From Sipunculus nudus (Eukaryota; Annelida; Sipuncula; Golfingiida; Sipunculidae): 64,000 bases of DNA. How positions within the stretch are numbered: the stretch's first letter is position 1; the number at the start of each line of letters is the position of its first letter. This document shows positions 1 through 11,483 of the stretch, one piece after another. The notes below the pieces were generated by a model that searched no databases, was not told where the DNA came from, and saw nothing but the letters and a program-made list of their open reading frames with translations. A program made the position numbers and the translations under genes. The stretch is from positions 65,476,159-65,540,158 of the forward strand of contig CM049313.1 of the NCBI GenBank assembly GCA_026874595.1. The letters run 5' to 3'.

Positions 1-984
1 TTTATGGATAACAACTGGTGGATCCAGAGGGGATTGGGGGCTGAAGTCCCCCCCCCCAAAAAAAAAGATTGAAACATTGTTATCATTTTTCAACCAGAGA
101 AGATTTTCTTAACATTATTTCCAGTACTGCTTGCTTCAATGAAGTTTTTATTTGCTGAGTCAATTATTCCTCTGCGAAGCAAGGTTTATCATATAATTAC
201 CGACGTTGGTCAATTTGTCTGTTAGCAGCTGTAATAACAGCTCAACAGTTATGAACGGACTTATGAGGAGAGCCAGAAAAAAAATCTGAAAAATAATTTA
301 GCATTTACCTGGGTCACAATAATATCTTACAAATATATTTATAAAAAAACCGTCTTTAATTTTGGTTTTAGGGGAACCTTTAACTGGATATAAATTTCCG
401 AAAGGGACATGCAGATCAGTTATGCAAATCCAGTTGGTGAACTTGCCCCACATCTCTCTTGAATTTATATAATCATCGCGCTATAAACTGTAAATTCACA
501 AAATCTAAAATACACATAATATGAATTGTCTGCATATTAAAGTCAGCATTTACATTTAGTCTCAACTACGTTAATGAGTTTCCAGTTGTAAATTATGTCT
601 CAGGAAAATATTGTTGCACATCTGTAACCATTTACAAACAATTTCACAATTAACAAATTGTCAGATCGTATATGAAGTGGGAAAATGCAAAAGGTACATT
701 TTGATATCTATAGCCGCCGAGTTATGTTTTGTTTGTTTCCTGTCTGCAACTTATTTAATGTTAGATTTAAACTACGACTACGTCTTCACAAGAGATTGAA
801 TGTGGCACTGGCCATCCGGTACCTATTTCTCTCATCCATCAATAACAAATGATGTTTTTTTTAATAATATTTCTGAGGTTTATGAATAAAAAAAGGGCAG
901 TTTTTGTTCTAAAAACGGCAAAGAATTCTGTTTTTTTACAGGCATAAAGTGACTTAAATTCAAATAACGTATGCACCAAAATAT
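1..984. other. No gene seen; AT-rich flank
   Basis: This stretch is ppib intron 2 if that gene continues to the left. I see no exon on either strand. The first 60 bases have a short C run followed by an A run (about 50-66) that looks like a decayed MITE edge. Confidence 0.4.
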
Positions 985-1830
985 ATATTTATGGTTGGCC
1001 GATCATTGATTTTTTTCGAAAGTCAGTCTGTTTGCTGCAACTTTCAAGCGCTCGATTACGAAAGGCAACTATTGATTACATCATGAATGTTTATACAAGA
1101 ATGTCTTTAAGTTATAGACAAAAAATATTCTTCCATTTTTTTACAAAATTCTGCGCTTCATATAATGAGTCTTGTTCCCAAATAACCTCCGTATATTACA
1201 GAGTATGACACGGTAGATTAGAGAATGGAGGACTTATTCAACCTCTGTGAACTGGCAGGGAGCTGCAGAATTAGCGGAGAGTTTTCTAACGAGATGTTCA
1301 TTGCAAAATATGGGCAGTATGGCGGTTAAATGCTCCAGATCTATGCAAATTTTGCAAGATTCTATTAGAAATAATCTCAACTGATGCCAGGTTCCGCTGC
1401 CGCATGAAAAATTATATATTTAGCTTTCAAATACTTATTTTTTAATTTTTACCAAAAAATTTGTGGGCCTGTAATTTTTTCTTGCAGGCTTGTGAAACCA
1501 GTATGCATGTCGGCAGTCATCATAATTATTATAAAATGAAAGTCCTGGTAGTGAAGTTAAAATGATACGCGGGAGTAATAGTGAGGGTCAGCAAGTAGAT
1601 GTTCTGGACTGTGGTTTAATTCTTGATTACTATAATTAAAATGAACTTTGAATAGCATATCTTAGTGAGAAAAGGAACGGCCGGACGGAAGGATGACGGA
1701 CAAAGACCCTTCACTATAGCCCAGCATGACTGAAAGTCAGCTGAGATAAAAAAAGGCAAAAACTTTTTGCCAGGTAGAATTACTAAGACATGTGGGCTGG
1801 GTTAAGAGAGTACAGTTTCACAGATAATTG
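985..1830 (-). repeat. Decayed hAT-type copy related to 17301-17954
   Basis: Read in reverse complement, blocks of this region match the interior of the small hAT element at 17301-17954. Matching blocks are the stretch around 1008-1090 (with 17865-17935), around 1200-1345 (with 17600-17745) and around 1760-1830 (with 17420-17480). A 72-bp piece of a TTTAGCTCAGCTGAC-type repeat end is inserted at about 1677-1748. The end near 985 is a degenerate GGTTGGCC; the other end is not clear. Confidence 0.6.
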
Positions 1831-2264
1831 CACATTTTACATGAGAGCTGGAAGTAATGCATGAACTACAATTTAATTTTTTTTTTTTTTTATATTGTGA
1901 ATTTTAAAATCTGTGTTCTTGATCATCTTACAGCAAGATACTGAGATACTGAGAGACTGACCCTGCATATAATTTTCATGTGGAAATAGGTGATAAACCC
2001 ACACAAATCTGCAAAATATGGTGGACCGATTCTCAAGGATTACAACAGATAATCGAGAATCAAAAATTTTCAGAACATCAATTTGATTCATGAATAATCA
2101 ATGATAATCACAGAGCTCTGTAGCTAGGAGCCTTTTTGAACAAGTTATATTATTCTCAAATTTGTTAAATTCTAAAGTTATAAACCCTACAAGCAAATAA
2201 ATTATTTTTACTAGGAAGACATGTACTGCTAGTTTTAATCATTTTTGGAAGACCTGTATCACAC

Positions 2265-3212
2265 TTAATACACATGACTATAGCACTTAACCACTGTGCA
2301 AGTAAGATGTGCAAGATGAAAGATCTGAGATGAAATGTTTGGCTGAAAAGGCATCCACATCTTTTTAAAGAATTGTCCTGTGACCTTGACCTTTGACCCC
2401 AAAATCAATTTGGGTTTTGCTTTTCCAATGGGACATATATAATTCAAATTTTAAATCCATACATTATCATCAAAAAACTAATTTTGGACAGATGGCTCCT
2501 GTGACCTTCACCTTTGACCTCAAAATTGATAGGGGTCTTCCTCTATTGGCAGATGAACTATATGTGCAAGATGAAAGGTCTGAGATGAAATGTTTGGCTG
2601 AAAATGCATCCACAATCTTTTTAAAGATGTGTCCTGTGACCTTGACCTTTGACCTCATGACCCCAAAATCAATTGGAGTCTTGCTTTTTCAATGGGACAT
2701 AAATAAGTCAAGTTTGAAATCAATACATCAATGAAAGCAGGAATTATCATCCAGAAACTATTTTTTGACAGATAGCTCCAGTGGCCTTGACATTTGACTT
2801 TGTGACCCCAAAATTGATATGGGATCATCCACTATTGGCAAGTGAGATATATATTCAGGATGGAAGACCTTGGATGAGAGTTTGGCTTAAATGCATCCAC
2901 AGTATCTTTTAAGATGAGAGTCCAGTGACCTTGACCTTTGTACTCATGACCCTAGAACCTATAGGGTTCTTGCTTTAGTGGTGGGCCAAACAAAAATCAA
3001 GTTTGAAATCCATATGGCTATCAACACTGGAGATATCATAAGAGGTGTGTGATTTTCACCAGTCAAGGCCACTCTCATGGTAAAGGTCATGACCTAAATG
3101 TAAATAGACCTCACCCCATAACCCATCTCTCAACAGGTGCATAATTTGAAAGAAATCTGTCCATTAGTTTTTGACTTATTGATACAATGTGGGGTTGGGG
3201 ATGTCCCCACAC
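2265..3212 (-). repeat. Degenerate tandem-core element (~135-bp units)
   Basis: Units containing 'GTGACCTTGACCTTTGACC' and 'CCCCAAAATCAAT' recur at roughly 2383, 2500, 2635, 2785 and 2925. They are the reverse complement of the core in the element at 19340-21779. The right end closes with an inverted repeat (TGATACAATGTGGGG ... CCCCACACTGTATCA) at about 3179-3218. Small open frames here are by-products of the repeat. Confidence 0.6.
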
Positions 3213-3890
3213 TGTATCACAAGCAGTTGCTGATGTTGGTGGCTGACAATGTTCCAAGACCAGTTTGATGATAGAAGTCTTTATTCAATAGCAAGAGGTC
3301 TGGGACAGTTTCTCTCTCTGAGAGAGCCACCCAGCCTCCCTGACTCTCTCTGACTCTCAGTGCGCACTACAGATAGTTTTGTTACAGAGCTTTCGCATGA
3401 CATATGAGACATACATATCCATATTTCTGCATTTCGTCATAAAAGCTAAACCTTATTGGATGACTCAAAGTAGGTCACAATTACATCAGAGTTATAAGTG
3501 TTCCTCCTACCTTTCGTGAGATCTGATTGGACAAAAGTTCTATGGAAAATCCCAAGTCTGACCTGACATACATCCAGTTATAGACTGACCTAAAGTGCTA
3601 TTTCCAAACTCGTATAAACATAATCTGCCTGCCTCATCATAGAAACCAATTTAGAGCTAATTTGTGAGAGTACATTTAGGCTCTACAAACATACTGAATT
3701 GCCATTAGATACTTGGTTGTCTGATGACCATTAATAATTCTTTGGCTCTGTCTGAATATCAGAACAGACTGTAACCAAGATTGATTTTCATTTGTTTCTA
3801 AAGTAATTTTAAATTTTAGATGATGAAATATTGAAATATTCCTTTAAATATATGTCAAGTCACATATACACCCTTTCCTCCTCCATAACA
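3213..3890 (-). mobile_element. Probable solo LTR of a retrotransposon
   Basis: In reverse complement the segment begins TGTTATGGAGGAGG and ends TGTGATACA, that is 5'-TG...CA-3'. It carries AATAAAGACTTC about 80 bp before its end, a layout typical of LTRs (U3, then R with a poly(A) signal, then U5). No gag or pol is adjacent and no second LTR is seen. I cannot find a convincing target-site duplication, and the inner edge overlaps the palindromic end of the preceding repeat, so the boundaries are approximate. Confidence 0.5.
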
Positions 3891-4757
3891 TTATAATGCT
3901 TACAGTACTGTCAATTGGCAATTATGGGGATATTAAAAGGCATTAAAACAAGAAAAGGATAATAGGTGGTGCCACCAGTTTCCGGTTTATCACAAGGCCA
4001 TCCAAGATCTTCGGTCATCTTGATTTTTGGACCAGTCCATGCAAGATTTCTTGAGATATTTAAGAATTTGTGTTATTTTCAGCAAAAATGGACCTATTCA
4101 AGGTCAAAGTCACTCTCCTAGCATAGGTCATGACCCCATTTTAAACAGGCTTCATCACCTTACCTATATCTAATAGATATTATCTATACAAATGTAAAGT
4201 TTGAAAAAGATCAGTGAAATATTTTTTGAGTTATCCCGCTCACAAGGTTTTTCTGCGGCGGCGGGACCGTTGTGAAACCATAGTATCCCGACTTTGTCTT
4301 CGGATACAATAAAGTTACTAAAAATAACACATTCATTACTGTGTTTCTAGAGTGGCTCTTGCAAACCCACGTCTTATTTATCAACTCACAAAACCATCTG
4401 TGGCTGCCAGTTACATGCATGTTACACAAAGGAGGACTGACAAACTATACAACAAAACATGTCCCACCCACGGAACATATGCTGCTGATTAGCCCCCTTT
4501 CATCATCACCATGTATTATAAACAGCTCTACAGTATTGATCCAATGATTTACAACTGGACACAGATGTATCAATAAATGATATTTTCATAAATACTATTA
4601 ATCTGTAAATGTTCTCTGCTGAAACAAAATAGTTTTATTGGAGCCATTGTTAATTTGACACACAATTTATTAATGCTGCCATTCAAAATAAATATTTGTG
4701 CATGAAAATTACAGAAAACCTTTTTCCTTGATGTATTGAACATTTCTTGATACATAC
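3891..4757. other. Intron 2 sequence with a repeat fragment
   Basis: No exon is recognised. About 4000-4315 resembles the other 'AAGGTCAAAGTCA' repeats and ends in a hairpin-prone GC-rich piece (TCTGCGGCGGCGGGACC, 4251-4267). The remainder looks like ordinary AT-rich intron. Confidence 0.35.
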
Positions 4758-4874
4758 CTTGAATCCCTCAGCCAGTGACTTGAAATTTTTCACAGTTTTC
4801 GGCACAGTTTTCCCAAAAAGACCAATAACAATGCGACCTATCTTTTCCCCATCAATCTCCATGTCAAAATACAC
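4758..4874 (-). CDS. PPIB: PPIB coding exon 2 (start of isomerase domain)
   Basis: This exon has 39 codons. The acceptor is TTCTGTTTCAG|GTGTATTTTG and the donor is TTCAAG|GTATGT, phase 0 at both ends. It encodes the first beta strands of the cyclophilin barrel ([14 protein letters not shown], then [14 protein letters not shown]). It ends in LAEGFK where human PPIB exon 2 ends in LATGEK, so the intron position appears conserved. Confidence 0.92.
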
Positions 4875-7817
4875 CTGAAACAGAAAATAGGATGATGTCA
4901 GAATTTATAGAGACTGAATTGTTCTACATTATAATGACTACATAAAAAGTCATCAGTGTCTGCTGCAAGGATATGTGTTGCCGTCAATACATGATTCAGC
5001 AGGCATATATATATATTTGACTGGTATATGCCTGACTGAGTCAAGATACGAGCCATACAGGAGAATGAACTACAGTGCTCACCTTCTTCTTGCATTAATA
5101 TCTTGGTAAACAGCAGATAATCTTAACATGAGGCTACAAATGATGATTTAACACAAAAAATACAGGTAAACTCACACACCAAATTGAAAATACATCTCTA
5201 TGGAAAATAGTCATTTCCTGTATTGCGTACACTTTGGCTATTACTTTGGCTATTGTCCAGTACCCCATGCAAGTAATTCATGAGGTCAGAAATTTAACAA
5301 AATTGCAGAGGGATTTAAAAATGTGCTGAGTTGAAACAGAATTTTGCCCCTACATGGTAGATGTTGTTAGAAAGTATACTTACAGTAATGTCAGTATACT
5401 AGTAGGCTAATGACTGGTCTCTTTTATGTACAGTGACTGCTTACTTTTAAGCCATGAGTAATTGTCAAAAATATTAGCAATCTCATAGGGCTCACAATGC
5501 AGTCCTCAGTGAAGGATGTAAAGGCACTCTAAGGCCCCACTCGAGAGTGTGAAACTGGTTTCGGTTCTGGGAAAACGGGTTCTGTATGGTTTCACCTTGT
5601 ATTTTAAAATGGACAGTTTTGAATTTAATAGAAAAAATATTTATAACATCGTTAATTATTTATTTTTAATTAAATAAAAAATGATGAAAATTTCTTCAAA
5701 TGTTAGAGATCCATGCCTGGGCACTTTGAGACCAAGTGAGAGCATTATTAATTGTGACTGGCAAATATATATTAAATTATGATGAAAATAGACTGTTTCT
5801 CTACGTCTTATAACATGTACACGTGTCAGATGGCATAGACACACATGATTCGTGCGGCTCGTCTTTAGCTGTACATGGTTATAGTAGGAAATAATTAATT
5901 CAAAACACATCCAAAAGAATGTTTATATCTCAATAATTGCTTATTTCACTCTAACAGGCATCAGAATTATCCATTAATAAAATAATTAACAAAATTGCAC
6001 TGCTTTGGCCCACCTCCGCCATCTTGACAGTATGATTATAGAGTGGGCGGTTTTGGCGAAACCAAAACCATCTCAGGAGATGGTTTCGCAGTTTCGCCAA
6101 AACCAGTTTCGGTTTCGCTATAAGTAAGGGAATGGTTTCGCTGAACCAAAACCAGTTTCACACTCTCTAATGGGGCCTACCGCTAAGTATGCTGGTAACA
6201 GTCTCTCAAATGTTAGAGGGCTGAAATGGTGCTACCATGCCTGCTTCCAGGATATGAACTGTATTTGCAACCATATTGTCTGGAGTTACATAATTTTCAG
6301 GCTAACCCTGTGGGAAGTCCATGGGGTCTGACAGCCTTCCATTTTCTGAACCTTTTTTAAAGGGGTTAAAATCATTTTTTTTTTTTTTTTTGCAGTCAGA
6401 ACCCCCCCCCCCCTTTCTCCAGACCAGAGGTGCTTTTCTCTGGTCTTCTTTTTTGTCTTTATTGGTTGGACCCTCACATATAAAAAAAAATCCTGGATCT
6501 GACCCTGAATCATTACATTCTTAAATATATCACATATTTTTCTTTCCTGAGAAATAACCCCAACTGATTCCTCCTTACTTTCTCTGAGCTCATATTTAAG
6601 GGTAGCAGCCAACAAATTCGACAATCTATATAAACTATGGTTAATTGATGAATAGTTACAGGATTATTCTGTGGATGGTGCTTCAAGCCTTCACCAATAC
6701 TGAAATATTGGTTAAATTCACAACAATTGCCAACACCATACCATTAAATGGCATGGAGCCACTATAGAACGCGGGCTTTGCTTCTATTGAGGAACATATA
6801 AATAAAAAAACTCCTACTTGTCCCTGTAGATGTCCCTACACTCACTCTTCTAACATAAACAACTACTAAGCATTAGAAGTCGCCTGAATCGAGAATCGAA
6901 CCTACGATTTCTAGAATAGGAGCCCTACATGCTACTAAGTGAGCCGTGAAGACGAGATACCAGCAGGAGCAAGTTTTATTCATTTATATCTCCGATTGAA
7001 GAGGCATCTATTGGATTATGGGAAAGCATTTATTATTTTAACAGGAAAATTAAGCTTTAGGTGTGGGCTCCGCCCCCACACCCCTGTTCAGACGGGGAAC
7101 CCAGGTTCCCCGGACCCCTCCTCCTCTAATATAATAAACTCCAGTTATGAGCAAAATTAAATATGGGAATTCTGAGGAAAATAATATGTATCTACCTTTT
7201 CCAGGAAACAATTTATTATGCAACACCCGTTGTACCGGCGGTAGGCTGAAGCCCGGTTTCTATAGTTCTGCCAATGGGATTATTTCTGTCAGATGCACTT
7301 TCTTTTATTGATTAAGACCATTTTACATACATAAACTTTAATAATACTTCCATGAATGTTCTGCGTCATTTTGGATAATCTAAGTTGAGAATATGGAAAA
7401 AAATACACCCTTAATTGAAATTATCCTTGTGCTGTCAATCATGTTAATTATTATGAACCAAAGGTGCCGTAACAATGCAGCATCCCCTCTTTTACCGCTT
7501 ATATACTGACATTACATGATTACGATTATTAAGCTAGTAATAACTATAATTATTGTCACTTTACACAAGTTTTGACATGTGACAATAATTATAGTTATTA
7601 ACTAGCTTAATCATTTTAATGACATGGCATAAGTACAGTCAACAGAGTGAGGTTATTCACTAATGCAGTAATTCAGTGCCAGTGGTGCCGGCCGGTAACA
7701 TGATTTCACCTTATCAGTAACTTTGGGTCCTTTGCTGCCCTTGGCACTCTCTGATCCGCTAAGAAGGAAGATGAGGACGACCCCGAGGGTCAGCATGCCA
7801 GATACGACGATTTTCAT
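4758..7817 (-). CDS. PPIB: Cyclophilin B (ER peptidyl-prolyl cis-trans isomerase), 5' part of gene
   Basis: Two coding exons (7817-7710 and 4874-4758) join in phase 0 to give 75 residues matching the start of cyclophilin B: a signal peptide, then KGPKVTDK at the splice, then [14 protein letters not shown] and [14 protein letters not shown]. Human PPIB has KGPKVTVKVYFD and [14 protein letters not shown] at the same places. The family catalyses cis-trans isomerisation of proline peptide bonds in the ER lumen and helps fold collagen and other secreted proteins. The exons encoding the catalytic Arg/Phe/Trp residues and the ER-retention tail are not in the window; they should lie to the left of position 1, so intron 2 is at least 4.76 kb. 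The gene is divergent from the arrestin gene, with about 8.2 kb between start codons. The family assignment is firm; paralogy with other secreted cyclophilins cannot be excluded from 75 residues. Confidence 0.9.
5531..6180. mobile_element. MITE with ~30-bp terminal inverted repeats, in PPIB intron 1
   Basis: The left end (GGCCCCACTCGAGAGTGTGA, from 5533) is the imperfect inverse of the right end (CACACTCTCTAATGGGGCC, to 6178). Both run inward into variants of AAACTGGTTT and GGTTTCG. The interior at 6045-6130 is rich in further copies of GGTTTCG and its inverse, as in foldback-type MITEs. There is no transposase frame. The flanks (CACTCTAA and ACCGCTAA) agree at only 5 of 8 positions, so the superfamily is open. 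Confidence 0.65.
6740..6945 (-). mobile_element. Candidate tRNA-derived SINE
   Basis: In reverse complement, a head reading GGCTCACTTAGTAGCATG, then CTATTCTAGAAATC, then GGTTCGATTC resembles a decayed tRNA. The B-box-like GGTTCGATTCT is near the consensus GGTTCGANNCC. About 130 bp of unrelated body follows, running to a T-rich/A-rich end near 6800-6740. It cannot be told from a tRNA pseudogene without other copies. Confidence 0.4.
7061..7111. repeat. Two adjacent GC-rich hairpins
   Basis: GTGTGGGC...CCCCACAC (7061-7081) and GGGGAACC-CA-GGTTCCCC (7094-7111) stand out from AT-rich surroundings. They look like the terminal palindromes of a mobile repeat whose full extent I could not define. Confidence 0.45.
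7524..7612. repeat. Near-perfect intronic inverted repeat (hairpin)
   Basis: The arms 7524-7558 and 7580-7612 are inverse to each other over about 32 bp with two small bulges; the core is AATAACTATAATTATTGTCA. A 21-nt loop separates them. The hairpin sits in ppib intron 1, about 100 nt past the exon-1 donor. It is either a tiny palindromic MITE or a hairpin RNA of pre-miRNA size. Confidence 0.7.
7710..7817 (-). CDS. PPIB: PPIB coding exon 1 (signal peptide)
   Basis: This exon has 36 codons starting at ATG 7817, which has A at -3. Residues 4-20 form a hydrophobic core ([16 protein letters not shown]) typical of a cleaved ER signal peptide, with likely cleavage after SGSESA. The exon ends in KGPKVTDK followed by donor AAG|GTGAAA, phase 0. 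The frame stays open upstream to 7871, but the codon there is GTG, and the ERSE-like site would then sit only 57 bp from the start, so I choose the ATG at 7817. Confidence 0.9.
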
Positions 7818-7927
7818 CCTTCTAGGAAGTCTGAGGAACTGAGTGACAACTGTGTGTATCAACCCAGCCACCGTGTTATCTGTAACAGCTCCACCTCAAC
7901 CAGTGTCAACCACCGCGTGTGACATGA

Positions 7928-7955
7928 GGTGGTGCCCGCTCATTGGCTCACGTCA
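7928..7955 (-). promoter_or_regulatory. ERSE-like and UPRE-like sites upstream of PPIB
   Basis: Read in the direction of ppib transcription, TGACGTGA (7955-7948) matches the mammalian UPRE core TGACGTG(G/A) bound by XBP1/ATF6. One base further on comes CCAAT, nine bases (GAGCGGGCA), then CCACC (7946-7928). The classical ER stress response element is CCAAT-N9-CCACG, so this is one mismatch off with the same spacing and a GC-rich spacer. The block lies 111 bp upstream of the chosen ATG. Human PPIB is an ER-stress-inducible chaperone, which fits. The transcription start site is unknown, and TGACGTGA is also one base from a CRE. Confidence 0.55.
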
Positions 7956-9964
7956 CCGGAACTGTCTCGCCTACCCAGATAAACTTTAGACTGGTTATTA
8001 AGAGGACAGGGAACAAGTCTACAAGAAAGTTTTGGGTGTGTTCCATGCGCTCACAACTAATAATTCGTTCAAACAAGTGCTCAGCCAAAATATTTGAAAA
8101 AAAAGAACTTTTCAAAACACTGAAGAATAAAAGAAAAATAAAAACATAAAATAGTATGGTTTCAATTTAAAAAAACTTAAAAAATATATTTAACTGAATC
8201 TTTTAAAATTGTTAACCTGTTATATACAGTCTGTCCCAAAACCCCTGTCCACATGTTTTTCGTGATAATTAAGGAATATTCTTTAAAAAATGTCCCATGG
8301 CCTGAAGTAGATAAACAGATATATTCTACCGATTTTGTGTAAAGTAGTAATATATTATGTAAAAAGTAAATTTACTTTGCAACTCTCTCCCGTTATTTGT
8401 GCTGATGGACCCTGTGGCGTACATTACGGAGGCGGCACATTTTTTTTTGTTGTGGGGGGGGGGGGGGGGGGGGGCATTTATAATAATGAAGTCGCATGAG
8501 GTGTTCTTCGAAAAGTACAAGTACAAATCTGTTGTATTTATTTTAAAGATAGTTGAGAAAAATGTGAATGTTCGGTGTGTTTCGCTGTGTGTCCCATTTC
8601 AAGTATATATATATATATTTCAGGAATTATATATATAAACTAGATCGAAATTGCATGGAACCAACCACATGATTTGCGAATGACCTCTGTAGAGGTAAAC
8701 TATACGCTTGTGTCATCTTAAAGCCTATAAAAAGGAAATTTGACGGGATACAATTCTATATGTTGTCCAATTTTGAATTGTTTTGCTAGAGGGGCGGCAA
8801 TTTCTAAGACCCCCCCCCCCCCCCCCCCCCCCAAACGGCAAAGAGCTGGATGGACCGTGGGTAGCGTCTTCCCGGCGATGCTGAACGGTATATCCTTCCA
8901 TATTAAAAAATTATTAAATATATTTCCTCATCATGAGTGGTGGTAGACTTTCCTCCAAAAATTAACACACTCGATCTGCAGCTCCTGCATGCCGTCCTTC
9001 TATATTCTATAATTGCCTACAAATTTTTAAGTGTATTTTAATAAAATTTGACGAGAGATGAGATTAACAAATTAAGTTTTTTTTTTTTTTTTTTTAATAT
9101 TTCTTCTTACGTGTTTCTTCTCTTTGTTTGAGATATATAATAGGGAAGGGGCCGGAAGTGTGGCCCCTTATAATATGGGAAACGGATAAATAATTATAAG
9201 TGTTTTGACCATGCTTAGAGCTAGATTTTGCATCATAGACGATGCTTTTTATGCTACCCTTCATTGATCATTACAACATTAATTTTGTGAAGGTTTCTTC
9301 ACTTTCTGGGGGGGGGGGGGGGGGGAGGTCGATCACTCGGTTCCTATAATCACTTGCTCTCGCACACACACGTAACACCATACAGGATGTAACACTGTCC
9401 TGTTTTCACGGAGTTTCGATAATCCCCAGTCCCTCGCTGTGTATCGCTTTTATCAACTATCTCACGCTATTAACTAAACATGATACTGAATATTAATGCA
9501 CAATAAATTATCAAAACAATCATCTGGCTATTATCCCTACTAGAATATGCAAATCAATACCTATGTCACGGTTCTCTGGTGAAAATGTTTCGCTGGGAAG
9601 GTATTCAGCCTAAGTGAACTGATATATATCTATAGAGTGAAATAAAACATATACCTTATTGTGCATAATGACTGTGTGAGTATCTTTTGGTGCTTTTTCA
9701 ACATCATATTAAAACGTTTAATAAAAAAAAATATCTGTTACATTTGTTAAACGTTTCTATAATTATTTTTAATTCCTGATTTGTTTGGAAATGACCTAAT
9801 ATATATTGAACAAATGTTCAGTTGAAATATCTGTTCTACACATTGAAAATGTCTACAAAAGATTAGAAATATAAAAAAGTGGGAAAATCGTAGTATTTTT
9901 TGCTGGAGAACGCTTGTCAGATAATGCGGCCTTAAACAAGACACTGGCTTGATTAATGCATGAC
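7956..9964. other. Intergenic region with long G and C homopolymers
   Basis: No gene is recognised. Homopolymer tracts are present at 8454-8474 (21 G), 8810-8832 (23 C) and 9308-9325 (18 G), each next to A/T-rich or MITE-like sequence. The open frames across them are artefacts of the runs. Confidence 0.5.
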
Positions 9965-9972
9965 CATGCACA

Positions 9973-11475
9973 CAGGGTTGGGTTTTAGGCTGCCCAAAAC
10001 CTGTTTTCGGCAGGGCAGAGCCTAAAACCTACATTTAACTGCCTAAAATAGGTTATAACCTGCCTAAAACTGCCTTTAACTGCTTAAAACCTTACATACC
10101 CTCACCTATGACTTGCAGATTAACTATGTTTTATTGTTAAACAGCTTAATGCAATAAAGAAATTGCTCAACAAATTAAAAGTGAGGAACACTTTATTTAA
10201 ACTAAATAAATTAAACCATGATACAAAAAAAGCATCAAATGAATACAACACTACTTCAGATTTTCCTTAACACAGTTCTCTGACGGTTTTAGCTTGTATC
10301 TCCCACCTCCATTACTGCCAATATATAAAAGAATGCTCATACTGTAAGCTTATAACCAGATACTTTGTTTGTTTCTTTGGTTACATTAAGGGTTTAAATT
10401 TTGTTATATATATGCTTAAGAAGTTTAATGAAATTTAAAAAGTTGTTCCATTTACACAGATGAATAGTCCTGTATACTGTAGGCCCACAAAAAGATCATG
10501 TATGTTTTGTATGCCTATAACTTCAAATGGCAAAAAGCAAAAGATTCATGTTTTAAATTATTTCAGATCTTTTATGCTAGCTATCAACTAAAAATATGAT
10601 AATATCTCTAACATTATCTGATAATGAACAATGTTGTTTATTCCCTTAGCTAGGTCATCCTTTGTCAAATTATTGTTTATATAATGATGGATATGCTCTG
10701 TTAACTGTATGATGAGATTGTGAAAGGTTTACCTTGTGAAAATGGAACCCTCATGAAAAACTACAATTAGTATAAAACTGAAAAATGTGAAAATATATTG
10801 CAGCGAATATGTTGCAAACCACAGAATATTCGTAATCACTTTAAAAGTTTTGGACCGTGTTTAACCTAAAGGCCTGAGAAACCTACATGTCATGGTCAGG
10901 GGCCCTGACTGCATCACTCAGTAAAAAGTTTGACTCAAGAACAGTTTTCAGGGCAAGGGCTTTGATTGCATCATCCTAGTCATGTATGAAAGTTAACATG
11001 AACATCCTCCTGGACACAGCAGTGGGACTTGTGACTATAGGGTCTTATGTTTTGAGCCCATTACCCTGATAATCAAGCATGGCCACCCCCTCTGATACCC
11101 TGCCTTATACAAGTGGCATGCTGGAGGCCCATTTACATCATTCCTGGTAGCGGAACCCAAAGGGTCCTGATAATGACATTACCTTGGCCAATGAAACCAT
11201 GTGCCACACAAATATGGTTTCATGCTCAAGAAACGTTTACAGGCTCTTTGAAGACTGCATGATACCAGCCAACAGGAAATCATGCGTTCCCAATACCTGA
11301 AACCTTCCAGAAGCCATGCAAAGCCTTGTGACTGCGTCACCCTAGCCAGTTTGTTAGTTTTATAGATCTTTAAGTCAAAATTTAAACAAATTTAGGTTTT
11401 AGGCACTTTTGGGGCAGTTTTAACCAAGTTATAACCTGTGGTTAAAACCTTCCTGCCTAAAACTTGCCAACCCTG
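9973..11475. mobile_element. Non-autonomous hAT-type transposon (1.5 kb) with perfect 8-bp TSD
   Basis: The element starts CAGGGTTGGGTTTTAGGC and ends GCCTAAAACTTGCCAACCCTG, so both termini begin CAGGGTTGG and then share TTTTAGGC. It is flanked on both sides by CATGCACA (9965-9972 and 11476-11483), an exact 8-bp duplication as expected for hAT transposition. Sub-terminal copies of 'CTGCCTAAAA' and 'TTATAACCTG' lie inside each end. No transposase frame is present, so it would have moved in trans. The exact duplication suggests a fairly recent insertion. Confidence 0.88.
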
Positions 11476-11483
11476 CATGCACA

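Noticed and set aside
6286-6624. 112-codon minus-strand frame containing MIQGQ, briefly considered as a PPIB exon (family motif MIQGG)
   Set aside because: The surrounding residues do not match cyclophilin, the frame crosses homopolymer runs, and it lies in intron 1 between exons 1 and 2.
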